In this document: positions 8,954-17,244 of the stretch, in pieces
How positions within the stretch are numbered: position 1 is the stretch's first letter
Layout of the letters: every line of letters begins with the position of its first letter
Assembly (NCBI GenBank): GCA_030040515.1
Contig: JASHTO010000348.1
Location: 1-49,823 of the forward strand
Source of the DNA: Terriglobia bacterium
Lineage (GTDB): Bacteria > Acidobacteriota > Terriglobia > UBA7540
Length of the DNA: 49,823 nt
Direction: 5' to 3'
Notes under the pieces: generated by a model
Told to the model about the DNA's origin: nothing
Databases searched by the model: none
The model's input: only the letters and a program-made list of their open reading frames with translations
Program-made: the position numbers and the translations under genes

Positions 8954-9337
8954 ATGCGGGACAAAAAGATGCTGACTAAGACGTTGGTCCAAGCCGTGGG
9001 TCGGGCTCGGCGGTTTACGCTCCACCTTCGAGTCCTATACCGGGAGCTCGAAAGTCAGGATTGGCTGGAAGGGTGGACAGAAAACATCAGCCGGACGGGG
9101 ATGCTGTTCAAGTGCGAAGTCCCCCTCGCCGTCGATACGGTCGTGGAGTTGAAATTGCAGCTTGCCTCCGGGGGTGGAAAGGACGGTCATCCTGCCGAGG
9201 TTCTTTGCAAGGGCACCGTGGTGAGAGTGGAGCAAGTTGGAGGGTTGGACGCATCCACGGTCATGGCTGTGACGATCCACCCTTATCGCATTACGCGCGG
9301 AGGGTTGTCCTCAAAGAGCGTAATCCCATTTTCCTGA
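8954..9337 (+). CDS. PilZ-domain protein (c-di-GMP receptor type)
   Basis: A 127-residue single-domain protein. The arginine-rich start (GRARRFTLHLRVLYRE, about residues 15-31) corresponds to the PilZ RxxxR region, and ENISRTGMLF (about 44-53) to the D/NxSxxG motif. A six-stranded barrel pattern follows (VVELKLQL, EVLCKGTVVRVE, VMAVTIHPYRI). PilZ domains bind c-di-GMP and usually alter an export or synthesis machine by contact. It is first in block A, 46 bases ahead of the antiterminator gene, and has a clear paralogue at 14109 that shares the C-terminal YR(I/M)TRGG. Whether it really binds c-di-GMP is not certain, because the first arginine motif is imperfect. Confidence 0.85.
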   Translation: MRDKKMLTKTLVQAVGRARRFTLHLRVLYRELESQDWLEGWTENISRTGMLFKCEVPLAVDTVVELKLQLASGGGKDGHPAEVLCKGTVVRVEQVGGLDASTVMAVTIHPYRITRGGLSSKSVIPFS

Positions 9338-9383
9338 AGAACGAAGGGGCAAGAGTTTGAATGGCAGTCCCAAGGAGAAACTA

Positions 9384-10007
9384 ATGCCGATCGAAGAAAC
9401 GGGGGCGGAAGGAACCTCCAGCGTGGTGAAAGTGAGCTGGCATGCCCTTTACACCCGCCACCAGCATGAAAGGCTGGTAGCCCATGCTTTGACCGGCAAA
9501 GGCTTTGATATATTCTTGCCGCAGTATCGCACGGTTCATCGTTGGAAGGACCGTTGGAAGGAACTCGAATTGCCCCTTTTCCCCAATTACGTTTTTGTCC
9601 TGGGCGGACTGGATCGTATGTTAAACATTCTGACGACGCCGGGCGTCCACTCCATGGTGTCCTGGGGAGGGCGACCGGCCGACATCCCGCAGCATGAAAT
9701 TGAGGCGGTACGCAGGCTGATTGAAAGCCCATTACGAGTTCAGAAGCACCCTTTTATCAAGTGCGGCGACAGGGTTCGGATAAAGTCGGGTCCCCTGGAA
9801 GGAATTGAAGGCATCCTGGTGCGCAGCAAAAGTGCCTACCGGCTGGTCCTTTCGGTCGAAATGCTGGCGCGGTCTGCAGCCGTCGAGGTAGATGTTAACA
9901 TGGTCGAGCGGGTGGGCGGGGCCGAAGCGTTTCGAAAGGATAGGTTGAAGGCAGACACGGCAAGTCAGAGCTCGCAGCCAATTCGCATACCTGAATTTCA
10001 GCCTTAA
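9384..10007 (+). CDS. NusG-family transcription antiterminator (RfaH/UpxY/LoaP-like)
   Basis: About 207 residues. Residues 14-115 form a NusG N-terminal domain (WHALYTRHQHERLVAHAL, then GFDIFLPQYR and LPLFPNYVFV, the usual family landmarks). Residues about 128-165 form a KOW domain (GDRVRIKSGPLEGIEGILV). Specialised NusG paralogues like this ride with RNA polymerase through long polysaccharide operons and suppress termination. ATG 9384 is chosen because AAGGAG lies six bases upstream; the frame is open to a TTG at 9357. Position directly before the export genes is typical. The conserved leader boxes at 8874 and 13878 are candidate recruitment sites. It is unlikely to be the housekeeping NusG, which sits with secE and ribosomal genes. 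Confidence 0.92.
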   Translation: MPIEETGAEGTSSVVKVSWHALYTRHQHERLVAHALTGKGFDIFLPQYRTVHRWKDRWKELELPLFPNYVFVLGGLDRMLNILTTPGVHSMVSWGGRPADIPQHEIEAVRRLIESPLRVQKHPFIKCGDRVRIKSGPLEGIEGILVRSKSAYRLVLSVEMLARSAAVEVDVNMVERVGGAEAFRKDRLKADTASQSSQPIRIPEFQP

Positions 10008-10077
10008 ACAGCAAGAGGAAAACAACTCGGGAATTCAATTGACTTTATAAAGGGATATTCACGAAGGGCTCTAAGAG

Positions 10078-10797
10078 ATGAAATTCGATCACATGGATCT
10101 ACGAAAAAGTATCCTGCGGGACGCGGGAGCCAGCCATCGCCTGATCCGAGCCAGATTCTGGGCGGGGCTGACGGTCGCAATGATCTTGATTCTGGGACTG
10201 CGATCCGGAAAGGCAAGGGAATTGCCTCGCATCCAAGGTGTGCCTAAAGTTGCGGCAACAGGGCAGAACGCGCCGGCGGATGCCGGCGTGCCACAGTCCA
10301 AGTCGAAGGAGGCGGCCTACCTTATCGGACCGTCCGATGTCCTGGCGATCAGCGTGTGGAAGGATAATGAGCTCACTCGAACGATTCCAGTGCGCCCGGA
10401 TGGAAAGATCACTCTGCCCTTGATTGGGGATCTAGCCGTGAGCGGATTGACGGCAGAGGCTGCACAGCAGCTCATTGCACAAAAATTGAAGGAGTTTATT
10501 TCCGATCCGCAAGTTACCGTGATCGTGCAGGAAGTCAAAAGCAGAACTTACAGCATTTTGGGCAAAGTCGCCAAGCCCGGGGCCTACCCCTTGGGGAAAC
10601 CCACGACAATTATTGAAGCCATAGCAATTGCCGGCGGCTTCCAGGATTTCGCCCGGGAGAATAAGATTTACATCTTGCGACCCAAGAGTGACGGTTCGGA
10701 TCAGACGGTTCCGTTCGATTACAAGAAGGCCATCCGGCGGCACAATCCCGAAGAGAATATCGAGCTCCAGAGCGGCGATACAGTCATCGTTCCTTAA
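10078..10797 (+). CDS. polysaccharide export protein, OPX family (Wza-like, short)
   Basis: A 239-residue exported protein. A hydrophobic segment at about 27-43 serves as signal peptide, although no lipobox Cys is evident. The poly-export domain spans about 78-160 (YLIGPSDVLAISVWKDNE, VRPDGKITLPLIGDLAVSG) and one SLBB domain follows (about 165-215, GKVAKPGAYPLGKPTTIIEA). E. coli Wza is 379 residues with additional domains and a C-terminal membrane-spanning helix. Those are absent here, so this protein forms the periplasmic channel only and probably needs a separate outer-membrane porin, for which the barrel gene at 14487 is a candidate. The next gene starts 24 bases on. Confidence 0.92.
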   Translation: MKFDHMDLRKSILRDAGASHRLIRARFWAGLTVAMILILGLRSGKARELPRIQGVPKVAATGQNAPADAGVPQSKSKEAAYLIGPSDVLAISVWKDNELTRTIPVRPDGKITLPLIGDLAVSGLTAEAAQQLIAQKLKEFISDPQVTVIVQEVKSRTYSILGKVAKPGAYPLGKPTTIIEAIAIAGGFQDFARENKIYILRPKSDGSDQTVPFDYKKAIRRHNPEENIELQSGDTVIVP

Positions 10798-10821
10798 GAA
10801 TGATTCAGGAGGTCGAAATCC

Positions 10822-12432
10822 GTGGTGGAACAAGAAGAAAACCTTGATGAAATGATCAGTAAGGGGCTGCGCGCCGCGGCGAAACACCGCTGGTGTCTGT
10901 TGTTGCCTACGATTCTGGGAGGGCTCGTGGCATGCGGGGTTTCGCGAGTGCTTCCCAATCGTTACGAGTCCGAGGCCACGATTCTTGTGGAGCACCAACA
11001 GGTGCCCGAACGATATGTAACACCCAACACCACCGCGGATATGCGCGAGACCGTGCTGATCACCACCGACGCCATCCTTTCACGCACCCAGTTGCTGAAA
11101 ATCATTGATGAATATAATCTTTATCCAAATGAGCGGAAGCGGCTCTCTCCCGAGGAATTGGGCTCTCTCATGCGCGGTAAGATCGCCATAAAACCCTTGG
11201 ATGAGTTAGGGGGCACCAAGTCGCTCGAGGAATTCAAGATTTCCTATATGGGCACCAGTCCTCTCATGGCTCAGGAGGTCACTCGCAAACTTACAACACT
11301 TTTCATTCAAGAGAACGACCGGTGGCAGGGAGACCAGGATCGGGTCACAACGCAGTTCCTGGAACAGCAGGTTGAAGCCGCTGCCGCTGAGTTGAAGAAA
11401 ATGGAAGACCAGGTTCGGGAATTCAAGATGAATAATCTTGGCGCCTTGCCTGAGCAACAGCAGGGAAACCTGGGCATTCTTACCGGATACCAGATGCAGC
11501 TTCAAAATACCCAAGCGGCGCTTGGCCGGGCAAAGGAGCAGCAGGTTTATATCGAATCTCTGCTGGCGCAATACCAGCAATTGGGCGCCGAGGAGGTTCC
11601 CGCGCCGGGTGCGGGGGGTACAGTTACGGCGGATCCTGTCCAGACGATCAAAGCGAAGTTGGCCGACCTGAGGAGCCAAAGGGCCACCTTGCTGGCGGAC
11701 CACACGGAAAAATATCCTGACGTCGTCAGGATTGAAGAAGAGATCAAGGAATCAGAGGCCTTGTTGGCGGCCGCCCTAAAGAAAACTCCCGGGCCTTCCA
11801 CGGATGGCGCCGGCAAGGAATCCGCTGAGACGGCAGATTCCTCCGCGAACAATGCTGCCATGGCCCAATTGAAGAGCCAACTCCAGGCAAACCAACTCGA
11901 AATCCAAAACAATGAGACGCTGGAAAAACAACTACAAGGACAAATTGCCGAGTATCGGAATCGCCTCAACCTGACTCCGGTTCGCGAGCAGCAACTCGCC
12001 GAGTTAAATCGGAATTATGAACTGACCAAGAAAAACTACGATGATCTGCTGACCAGAAAGCAGGCGTCGGAATTGGCCACGGACCTTGACCAGCGGCAGC
12101 AGGGCCAGCGATTCCGCACCATCGACCAGCCCAGTCTGCCCATGAAACCCGCCTGGCCGAACCATATGGCCATCGCCTTGGGCGGTTTGGGGGCGGGCCT
12201 GGCCTTGGGCATCGCATTGGTTTTCATTCTATACTTCCAGGATCACTCCGTGATGAATGAGAAGGAGTTGGGTCGCTTCTTTTCTTTTCCTTTATTGATA
12301 GGCGTTCCGTCTCTTCCTACAAGGGCCGACGTCCGAAGGCGTTCTCGGATGCATGTGGTAGAGTGGGTGCTAGGTTTCGCCTTGTTTGTGGTCGTCTGCG
12401 CATCCGAGTACTTTGTATATCGTCGGGGCTAG
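10822..12432 (+). CDS. Wzz/GumC-like polysaccharide co-polymerase, no kinase domain
   Basis: 536 residues in the inner membrane. One membrane segment lies at about 24-43, a long periplasmic region follows with coiled coil (about 160-410, many Gln/Glu/Lys heptads), then PSLPMKPAWPN, the proline-rich motif that precedes the second membrane segment (about 448-470). A third hydrophobic segment ends the protein (about 510-530). Such proteins set chain length and couple synthesis with export by contacting the OPX channel. The cytoplasmic kinase half is encoded separately just downstream. The start is a GTG (two in a row) with AGGAGG nine bases upstream. Confidence 0.92.
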   Translation: MVEQEENLDEMISKGLRAAAKHRWCLLLPTILGGLVACGVSRVLPNRYESEATILVEHQQVPERYVTPNTTADMRETVLITTDAILSRTQLLKIIDEYNLYPNERKRLSPEELGSLMRGKIAIKPLDELGGTKSLEEFKISYMGTSPLMAQEVTRKLTTLFIQENDRWQGDQDRVTTQFLEQQVEAAAAELKKMEDQVREFKMNNLGALPEQQQGNLGILTGYQMQLQNTQAALGRAKEQQVYIESLLAQYQQLGAEEVPAPGAGGTVTADPVQTIKAKLADLRSQRATLLADHTEKYPDVVRIEEEIKESEALLAAALKKTPGPSTDGAGKESAETADSSANNAAMAQLKSQLQANQLEIQNNETLEKQLQGQIAEYRNRLNLTPVREQQLAELNRNYELTKKNYDDLLTRKQASELATDLDQRQQGQRFRTIDQPSLPMKPAWPNHMAIALGGLGAGLALGIALVFILYFQDHSVMNEKELGRFFSFPLLIGVPSLPTRADVRRRSRMHVVEWVLGFALFVVVCASEYFVYRRG

Positions 12433-12492
12433 GAGAGCGAATGAACTTCCCTCGAAGAAGCGCCGAGTCGAATGTGAAAGGATGCTGATCTC

Positions 12493-13326
12493 GTGCATAA
12501 TCGCACTCTCAAAGCCGAATCAGAAAAGGACGAAATCCTTGAGACAACTTCGGATGAGTTTTTGAAGGGATTGGAAAGAGCAGACAGTGATTTGCCTTTC
12601 CCAGTGGAAACCATTTCTGTCCCTGAAGAAAGCCGCTTGGTTATCCAAACCGAACCCCGAAGCGCGGGTGCGGATCGATTCAGATTGGTGCAGATGCGCC
12701 TTCGCCATCTGCAAGCTTCCAAAAAGCTGAGAACCCTCCTGATTACAAGTCCTCTGCCTGGCGATGGCAAGAGCACCGTGTCTTTGAATCTGGCTGCTGC
12801 CTTGGCCGAAAAGGGGAAAAGGCCCGTCCTCTTGCTGGAAGCCGATGTCTACCGGCCTTCATTGTTGAAGAAACTGGGTCTTAGCCCCTGGGCAGGTTTG
12901 ACCGAATGTCTGGATAACAAAAGCGACCCCATGCTGGCTATTCGGCGGGTAGATCCCATGGGGTTTTACATTTTGCCCGCCGGGAGCCCGACGCTGGGGG
13001 GTAACTTCCTCCAATCTACCCTCACCCCCCAATTTTTTGAGGGTTTGGCAACGACTTTTAAGTGGATTATCGTCGATTCTCCCCCCACCACCCCCATGGC
13101 TGAAATCCTGGCGCTGAAAGTCCTGACCGATGCCACGTTGCTGGTGGTTCGGGCCGGCGGTACCCCTCGTGAGGCGATCGAGACGGCGACTCAGACCCTG
13201 GGTCGGGAACACATTATTGGGATCGTACTCAACGACGTCGAAGGGCTCGAGAAAGTCTATTCGAAATACTATGGGTACACGCAACCTGCCCACGGCCCCA
13301 AAGGTGCAAAGTCTATTCGAAAGTAG
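12493..13326 (+). CDS. CpsD/CapB-type tyrosine kinase (BY-kinase)
   Basis: 277 residues. The Walker A loop is PLPGDGKSTVSLNLAAAL (about 89-106), the A' motif is LLLEADVYRPSLL (Glu instead of the usual first Asp), and Walker B is WIIVDSPPTTP (about 193-203). A short tyrosine cluster, VYSKYYGY, near the C-terminus is the expected autophosphorylation tail. In this split arrangement the kinase docks on the co-polymerase encoded upstream and its phosphorylation cycle controls polymerisation. The first 55 residues are a charged extension. The start is GTG with AAAGGA upstream. This is the last gene of block A; 782 non-coding bases follow, with no clear terminator hairpin. Confidence 0.9.
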   Translation: MHNRTLKAESEKDEILETTSDEFLKGLERADSDLPFPVETISVPEESRLVIQTEPRSAGADRFRLVQMRLRHLQASKKLRTLLITSPLPGDGKSTVSLNLAAALAEKGKRPVLLLEADVYRPSLLKKLGLSPWAGLTECLDNKSDPMLAIRRVDPMGFYILPAGSPTLGGNFLQSTLTPQFFEGLATTFKWIIVDSPPTTPMAEILALKVLTDATLLVVRAGGTPREAIETATQTLGREHIIGIVLNDVEGLEKVYSKYYGYTQPAHGPKGAKSIRK

Positions 13327-13541
13327 CCGCCTGAAAACTTTTAATGCCGATTGGAATTGCTTCTTGCTTAAAAATCAATTGTTTGGGACCCTGGCAAAAT
13401 CTTAAGATTTCCCCCAGCTTTGCTTTCATAATGAGCGGTTGCAACAGGCGGCGTGCCACGACAGCCGAGTGCCATAGGTTGCAGATAGCAGCTTTACTTC
13501 TTTGCTACCTGAACTCCTAATCTGATGTAAACATGGCATTT

Positions 13542-13623
13542 TAGTGCCAGGCAAGCACGGGCCATTAGTACCATTTCACCCCAACTATCGGGCTATTGTC
13601 AGATTTCCTTAATACCCTAAACT
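13542..13623 (+). promoter_or_regulatory. promoter-like block B, copy of block A
   Basis: It aligns with 8563-8643: TAGTGCCA (13542-13549), TAGTACCA (13566-13573), the identical ATCGGGCTATTGTCAG (13587-13602), TTGTCA at 13596-13601 and TAAACT 16 bases later. The distance from the second repeat to TTGTCA is 29 bases in both copies. It lies 216 bases past the end of the kinase gene and about 490 bases before the second PilZ gene, marking a second transcription start in the locus. Confidence 0.6.
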
Positions 13624-13877
13624 GGTTGTGCGCCCCAGTGGTCCGCAGATCTGCTCGAAAAGTCATGCGGCGGGTTGCCGGAAGAGAAGTGGGTGGTCAG
13701 TAATTTACCCACCAGAAAGTGTACTCAGTTCAGGATTGGCGCGAATGATGGCGAATGCGAAAAGCAAGGGTATCGTAAAGAGTGAAAGGCGTGCGCAACC
13801 CTTGCATTCCTTTTTGGCAAGTGGAGTATCAATCCTAAGGGTCGCTCTTCGCTCAAACTTAAGTTAAGGCCTACAGA

Positions 13878-13915
13878 TCAAGTGTTTCTGTAAGTCAAAG
13901 GGCGGAGCTGTATCT
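13878..13915 (+). promoter_or_regulatory. leader box B, ops-like element
   Basis: Second copy of the CAAG / GTAAGTCAA / GGGCGGAGCT / TATCT block found at 8874-8911. Here it is 194 bases from the next start codon rather than 43, so it is not a ribosome-binding element of that gene. The other parts of 13327-14108 show nothing coding; a 79-codon frame at 13628 has no protein-like character. AAGGAGA at 14058 lies too far from the ATG at 14109 for a standard ribosome site. Confidence 0.5.
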
Positions 13916-14108
13916 TTCTGCCTGCACCATCTTCCGATTGAGAAGTCTTCGCCCTTGTCTTAACGAGTCGATTTCAAGAGGGCCTGCAATTGCGATTTAA
14001 AGCATCACCCCGAACTTCCCCTGAGCGTTGCGTACTAAATCAGACCAAATAGCCAAGAGAAGGAGACGCGGAATTCCGGAAGTTGAATAATCATCCGCGA
14101 TTTGAGCC

Positions 14109-14462
14109 ATGACTGATCCCCGCCCCAACGTAGTCATGAAAGGAACTCCCAGAGCTGAGCGCTTTCCGATCAGCATTCCGGTACGCTATCGCGAACCGAA
14201 CCGCTCCGAGTGGCTCCAGGGTAAGACCGAGAACATTAGTCGGTCGGGAGTTTTATTGCTCACGGAAGCCTCATTAGAGCCAAAGATTGCAATCGAATTG
14301 AGGTTTGAACTTCCTATTTCTGTCCTCGGAGAGGGGCGCGGGCAGATTGTTTGCAAGGGAACGGTGGTCCGTGCGGAGGAGAATCCCCTCTTGGACCCAC
14401 CGACTACCCTGGCGATTGCAATTCGCAGTTATCGTATGACGCGCGGAGGGCAGGTTCATTAG
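14109..14462 (+). CDS. PilZ-domain protein, second paralogue
   Basis: 117 residues. RAERFPISIPVRYRE (about residues 14-28) provides the arginine motif and ENISRSGVLL (about 42-51) the NxSxxG motif; barrel strands follow and the protein ends RSYRMTRGG. It is clearly related to the protein at 8954 and occupies the same place, first after a conserved leader. It is 24 bases from the outer-membrane barrel gene, so c-di-GMP sensing may be linked to the export pore or the phosphoglycosyl transferase (inference). Confidence 0.85.
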   Translation: MTDPRPNVVMKGTPRAERFPISIPVRYREPNRSEWLQGKTENISRSGVLLLTEASLEPKIAIELRFELPISVLGEGRGQIVCKGTVVRAEENPLLDPPTTLAIAIRSYRMTRGGQVH

Positions 14463-14486
14463 CCCAAAGAAGGGGAACACCACTTC

Positions 14487-15875
14487 ATGCAGCAAAGTGG
14501 GAAACAAGAGGGTGGGCGGAATGCGGTTTCGTGGAGAGGCCAGTTGAACAAGCTCATTCCGCTTGCCATTTTCATCACCTTGACACCTTTGACCATTCAC
14601 GCCCAAGTTTCTTCTTCCGGACTGTCGGCCTTGGCGTCTCCTGTGGCCATCGGCAATGGGTTGCAGGCTCCGTTGCGATTTTCGAATGAGGCTGTCCCAA
14701 CCAACCAGGTCTCGGTGAGCATGGGCGCCTCAATGATCTACAACGATAACGTCTTCGATGAAAATTCGGATCGGGTTGCAGACGAGGCCGCTTCCATTAC
14801 TTCCCACTTTGCTTTCCTGCGGCAAACTCGGAACGTATCTTTCAATTTCAATTACTCGCCCAGCTTTTTTCTCTACAAGAACACGACCCAATATGACCGC
14901 CTCAATCATATGGGCAACCTGGACCTTGAGTACAGGTTCAGCCCCCGATGGGTACTCACCTTGGACGATGGGATCAGCTATCAAAATGGCATCTTCCAAT
15001 CCCTGGTGGGGCAGCAAATTTCCTCGGGGCTGGGATCCCCTACCGGCCTGAATCAGTCCGTCTTTCCGTATACGGACAGAACGCTTACGAATACGAGTGG
15101 GTTCGACCTGATCTTTGTGAAGAGCCATCGAACATCCATAGCACTGACGGGTGGGTACAATGTGCTCCAATTCGGAAGCAGCCAGATCGCGGGCGAGCCG
15201 TTGTATAACGGCCGCTCTGCAAGCGGCGGGATTCAATATCAATATCACATCACCGAGCACACGAGTTTCGGGATTTCCGTCCTTCATGAGGATTCTACGT
15301 ACAAAGGGGGTGACGCCATTGGCAGCCTCGAACGATATCAAACCGAAAGCGCTCTCATTGCCCTTCAGTCGCACTTTACCCCGAGCGTGACGGTGTCGTT
15401 TTTCGGCGGACCGCAATACATAACCACCTTTGGTGAGTCGGCGGGCGTAAGCGCAACGGAACACTTTCAAGGAGCAGGCGGGGGAAGCATCACCAAGGAA
15501 GTCAGAAAAACGGCTTTCGATATTACTTTAGAAAGAAGGGTCTCTGACAGCGGGGGCATCTACGGGCAAGTGGAATACACGTCGGCGACCTTAGGAGTCC
15601 GTCGACACCTCGTGGGGCATTGGGAAGCTGATTTCCGCAATGGCGCCACCCGGATCGACACGCTGTATTCGCAGTTGGGAACAGGGCGGACGGATGGTTT
15701 GCTGGGTAGTTTTGAACTCGTGCGCCCCTTCGCAAATGGTGCGACCTTCCGCGTTTCATACCAAAATGGCCATCAACTCAGTTCAGGAACATTGCCCATT
15801 GCGGAAAAATACGACTTGAATTTGGTGACGTTAGCAATTGACTTCCGGCTGAAGTCCATTCCGATTGGCCATTAG
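14487..15875 (+). CDS. outer-membrane beta-barrel protein, probable polysaccharide porin
   Basis: 462 residues with a signal peptide (about 23-39, LIPLAIFITLTPLTIHAQ). The mature part is a run of alternating polar/hydrophobic segments ending in aromatic residues (for example SFNFNYSPSFFLYK, WVLTLDDGISYQNG, FDLIFVKSHRTSIALTGGYN), with no other domain, consistent with a 16- to 18-strand barrel of the BBP2/EpsX type. In Myxococcus-type systems a barrel of this kind completes an OPX protein that lacks its own membrane-spanning part, which is exactly the situation of the OPX protein at 10078. Sequence alone does not prove the partnership. It is in the same block as the sugar transferase. Confidence 0.8.
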   Translation: MQQSGKQEGGRNAVSWRGQLNKLIPLAIFITLTPLTIHAQVSSSGLSALASPVAIGNGLQAPLRFSNEAVPTNQVSVSMGASMIYNDNVFDENSDRVADEAASITSHFAFLRQTRNVSFNFNYSPSFFLYKNTTQYDRLNHMGNLDLEYRFSPRWVLTLDDGISYQNGIFQSLVGQQISSGLGSPTGLNQSVFPYTDRTLTNTSGFDLIFVKSHRTSIALTGGYNVLQFGSSQIAGEPLYNGRSASGGIQYQYHITEHTSFGISVLHEDSTYKGGDAIGSLERYQTESALIALQSHFTPSVTVSFFGGPQYITTFGESAGVSATEHFQGAGGGSITKEVRKTAFDITLERRVSDSGGIYGQVEYTSATLGVRRHLVGHWEADFRNGATRIDTLYSQLGTGRTDGLLGSFELVRPFANGATFRVSYQNGHQLSSGTLPIAEKYDLNLVTLAIDFRLKSIPIGH

Positions 15876-16012
15876 ACAGGCGACTTCAGACTCCCCATCA
15901 CTGCCGAACAGCAATTCGAAAAAAGCCCGGTGCAATTCTTCATATCCTCTTAATCAAGGTTTTTGGGTTTTAGGTCATTTTACTTTACCCCAGGTGAATC
16001 AGGAGAGACGAG

Positions 16013-17200
16013 ATGATTGCTGACATTTTTCAATCGAAGAAACCGTGGAAAAGAATCACGGGCAACGGGATGGCCTTTGGTCCCCAAGTCAGGGCAGAAT
16101 CCGACAGCGAGGATGCGGGATTTTCACTCGTGTCGGAGGATCTGTTCCGGAGAGTGCTCACCATTGAGCGCAAACGGAGTGAGCGGTCCCGGCAGAGGTT
16201 TGTGCTCATGCTGCTCCATGTGGGCAAGGTCATCGACACGGGGCGGGGGAGAGTGATCCTGGAAGGAATTACGGAGGCACTTTCCAACTCGGCGCGGGAG
16301 ACGGATTTGCATGGCTGGTATGAGGACGGATCCGTCATCGGAGTCATTTGCACGGAAATCGGCAGGGGCGATCTGGCTTCGATCCTGAGTGCCTTAAACT
16401 CCCGGATGAGGGCTGCCTTGCAGACCTGCTTGCAGCTTGAGCAGATTGAATCGATCCATATTACTTTCCACGTCTTTCCCGATGACATGGAAGTTGGCAA
16501 GGGTGGCCGTTCAACCGACATCAGCCTTTACCCTGACCTCCTGACCAAGGACCAGGCTTCCTCGACTTATCGCTTGATCAAGAGAGCCATCGATGTGGTC
16601 GGCAGCTTTCTTGCCCTGATTATCCTCTCTCCTCTTTTTGCGGTCATTGCCATTGCCATCCGGCTGACCTCAAAGGGGCCGATCTTGTTCAAACAGGACC
16701 GTGTCGGTCAGTACGGTGAACCCTTTTCCTTCCTCAAGTTCCGGTCGATGTATTTCCAGAACGACGCGAGGATTCATCGGGACTATGTTCGCCGCCTCAT
16801 TTCCGGGAAGGGAGTGACGAAAGGGGATGAAAAGAATGCACCGGTCTACAAGTTAAAGGATGATCCCCGGATCACACCGGTGGGAAGATTTCTGCGCAAG
16901 ACCAGTCTGGATGAACTGCCGCAATTCTTCAACGTCCTCAGAGGAGAGATGTCGCTGGTGGGGCCACGTCCCCCCATTCCTTATGAGGTCGAGGTCTACG
17001 AAATATGGCATCGGCGGCGCTTCCTCGAAGCGAAACCTGGAATTACCGGGTTGTGGCAGGTGGAGGGTCGCAGCAGGACCAAATTCGACGAGATGGTTCG
17101 TTTGGACCTGCGCTATGTCAAGACCTGGTCGCCGTGGTTGGACATCAAAATCCTCTTGCGAACCCCTGCCGCCGTGCTGAAGGGAAATGGAGCCTATTGA
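16013..17200 (+). CDS. undecaprenyl-phosphate sugar transferase with degenerate GGDEF-like N-terminus
   Basis: 395 residues. The C-terminal part (about 185-395) is a monotopic phosphoglycosyl transferase: membrane helix at about 192-218, KFRSM, then DPRITPVGRFLRKTSLDELP with the catalytic Asp-Glu pair, and SLVGPRPP. It attaches the first sugar phosphate to undecaprenyl phosphate and so starts each repeat unit. Residues about 45-157 replace the usual multi-span N-terminus: ERKRSERSRQRFVLMLL and RETDLHGWYEDGSVIGVI read like a diguanylate cyclase domain in which GGDEF has become EDGSV, so cyclase activity is not expected. It could be a binding or dimerisation module. AGGAGA lies upstream of the ATG. 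The next gene is 44 bases away. Confidence 0.92.
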   Translation: MIADIFQSKKPWKRITGNGMAFGPQVRAESDSEDAGFSLVSEDLFRRVLTIERKRSERSRQRFVLMLLHVGKVIDTGRGRVILEGITEALSNSARETDLHGWYEDGSVIGVICTEIGRGDLASILSALNSRMRAALQTCLQLEQIESIHITFHVFPDDMEVGKGGRSTDISLYPDLLTKDQASSTYRLIKRAIDVVGSFLALIILSPLFAVIAIAIRLTSKGPILFKQDRVGQYGEPFSFLKFRSMYFQNDARIHRDYVRRLISGKGVTKGDEKNAPVYKLKDDPRITPVGRFLRKTSLDELPQFFNVLRGEMSLVGPRPPIPYEVEVYEIWHRRRFLEAKPGITGLWQVEGRSRTKFDEMVRLDLRYVKTWSPWLDIKILLRTPAAVLKGNGAY

Positions 17201-17244
17201 GCTTTGGCAAGGTGACCTCGGGATTTGAGGTCAAAGGAGAGACC

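Noticed and set aside
13628..13867. 79-codon frame in the second leader
   Set aside because: No ribosome site, no protein-like composition and no counterpart in the first leader.
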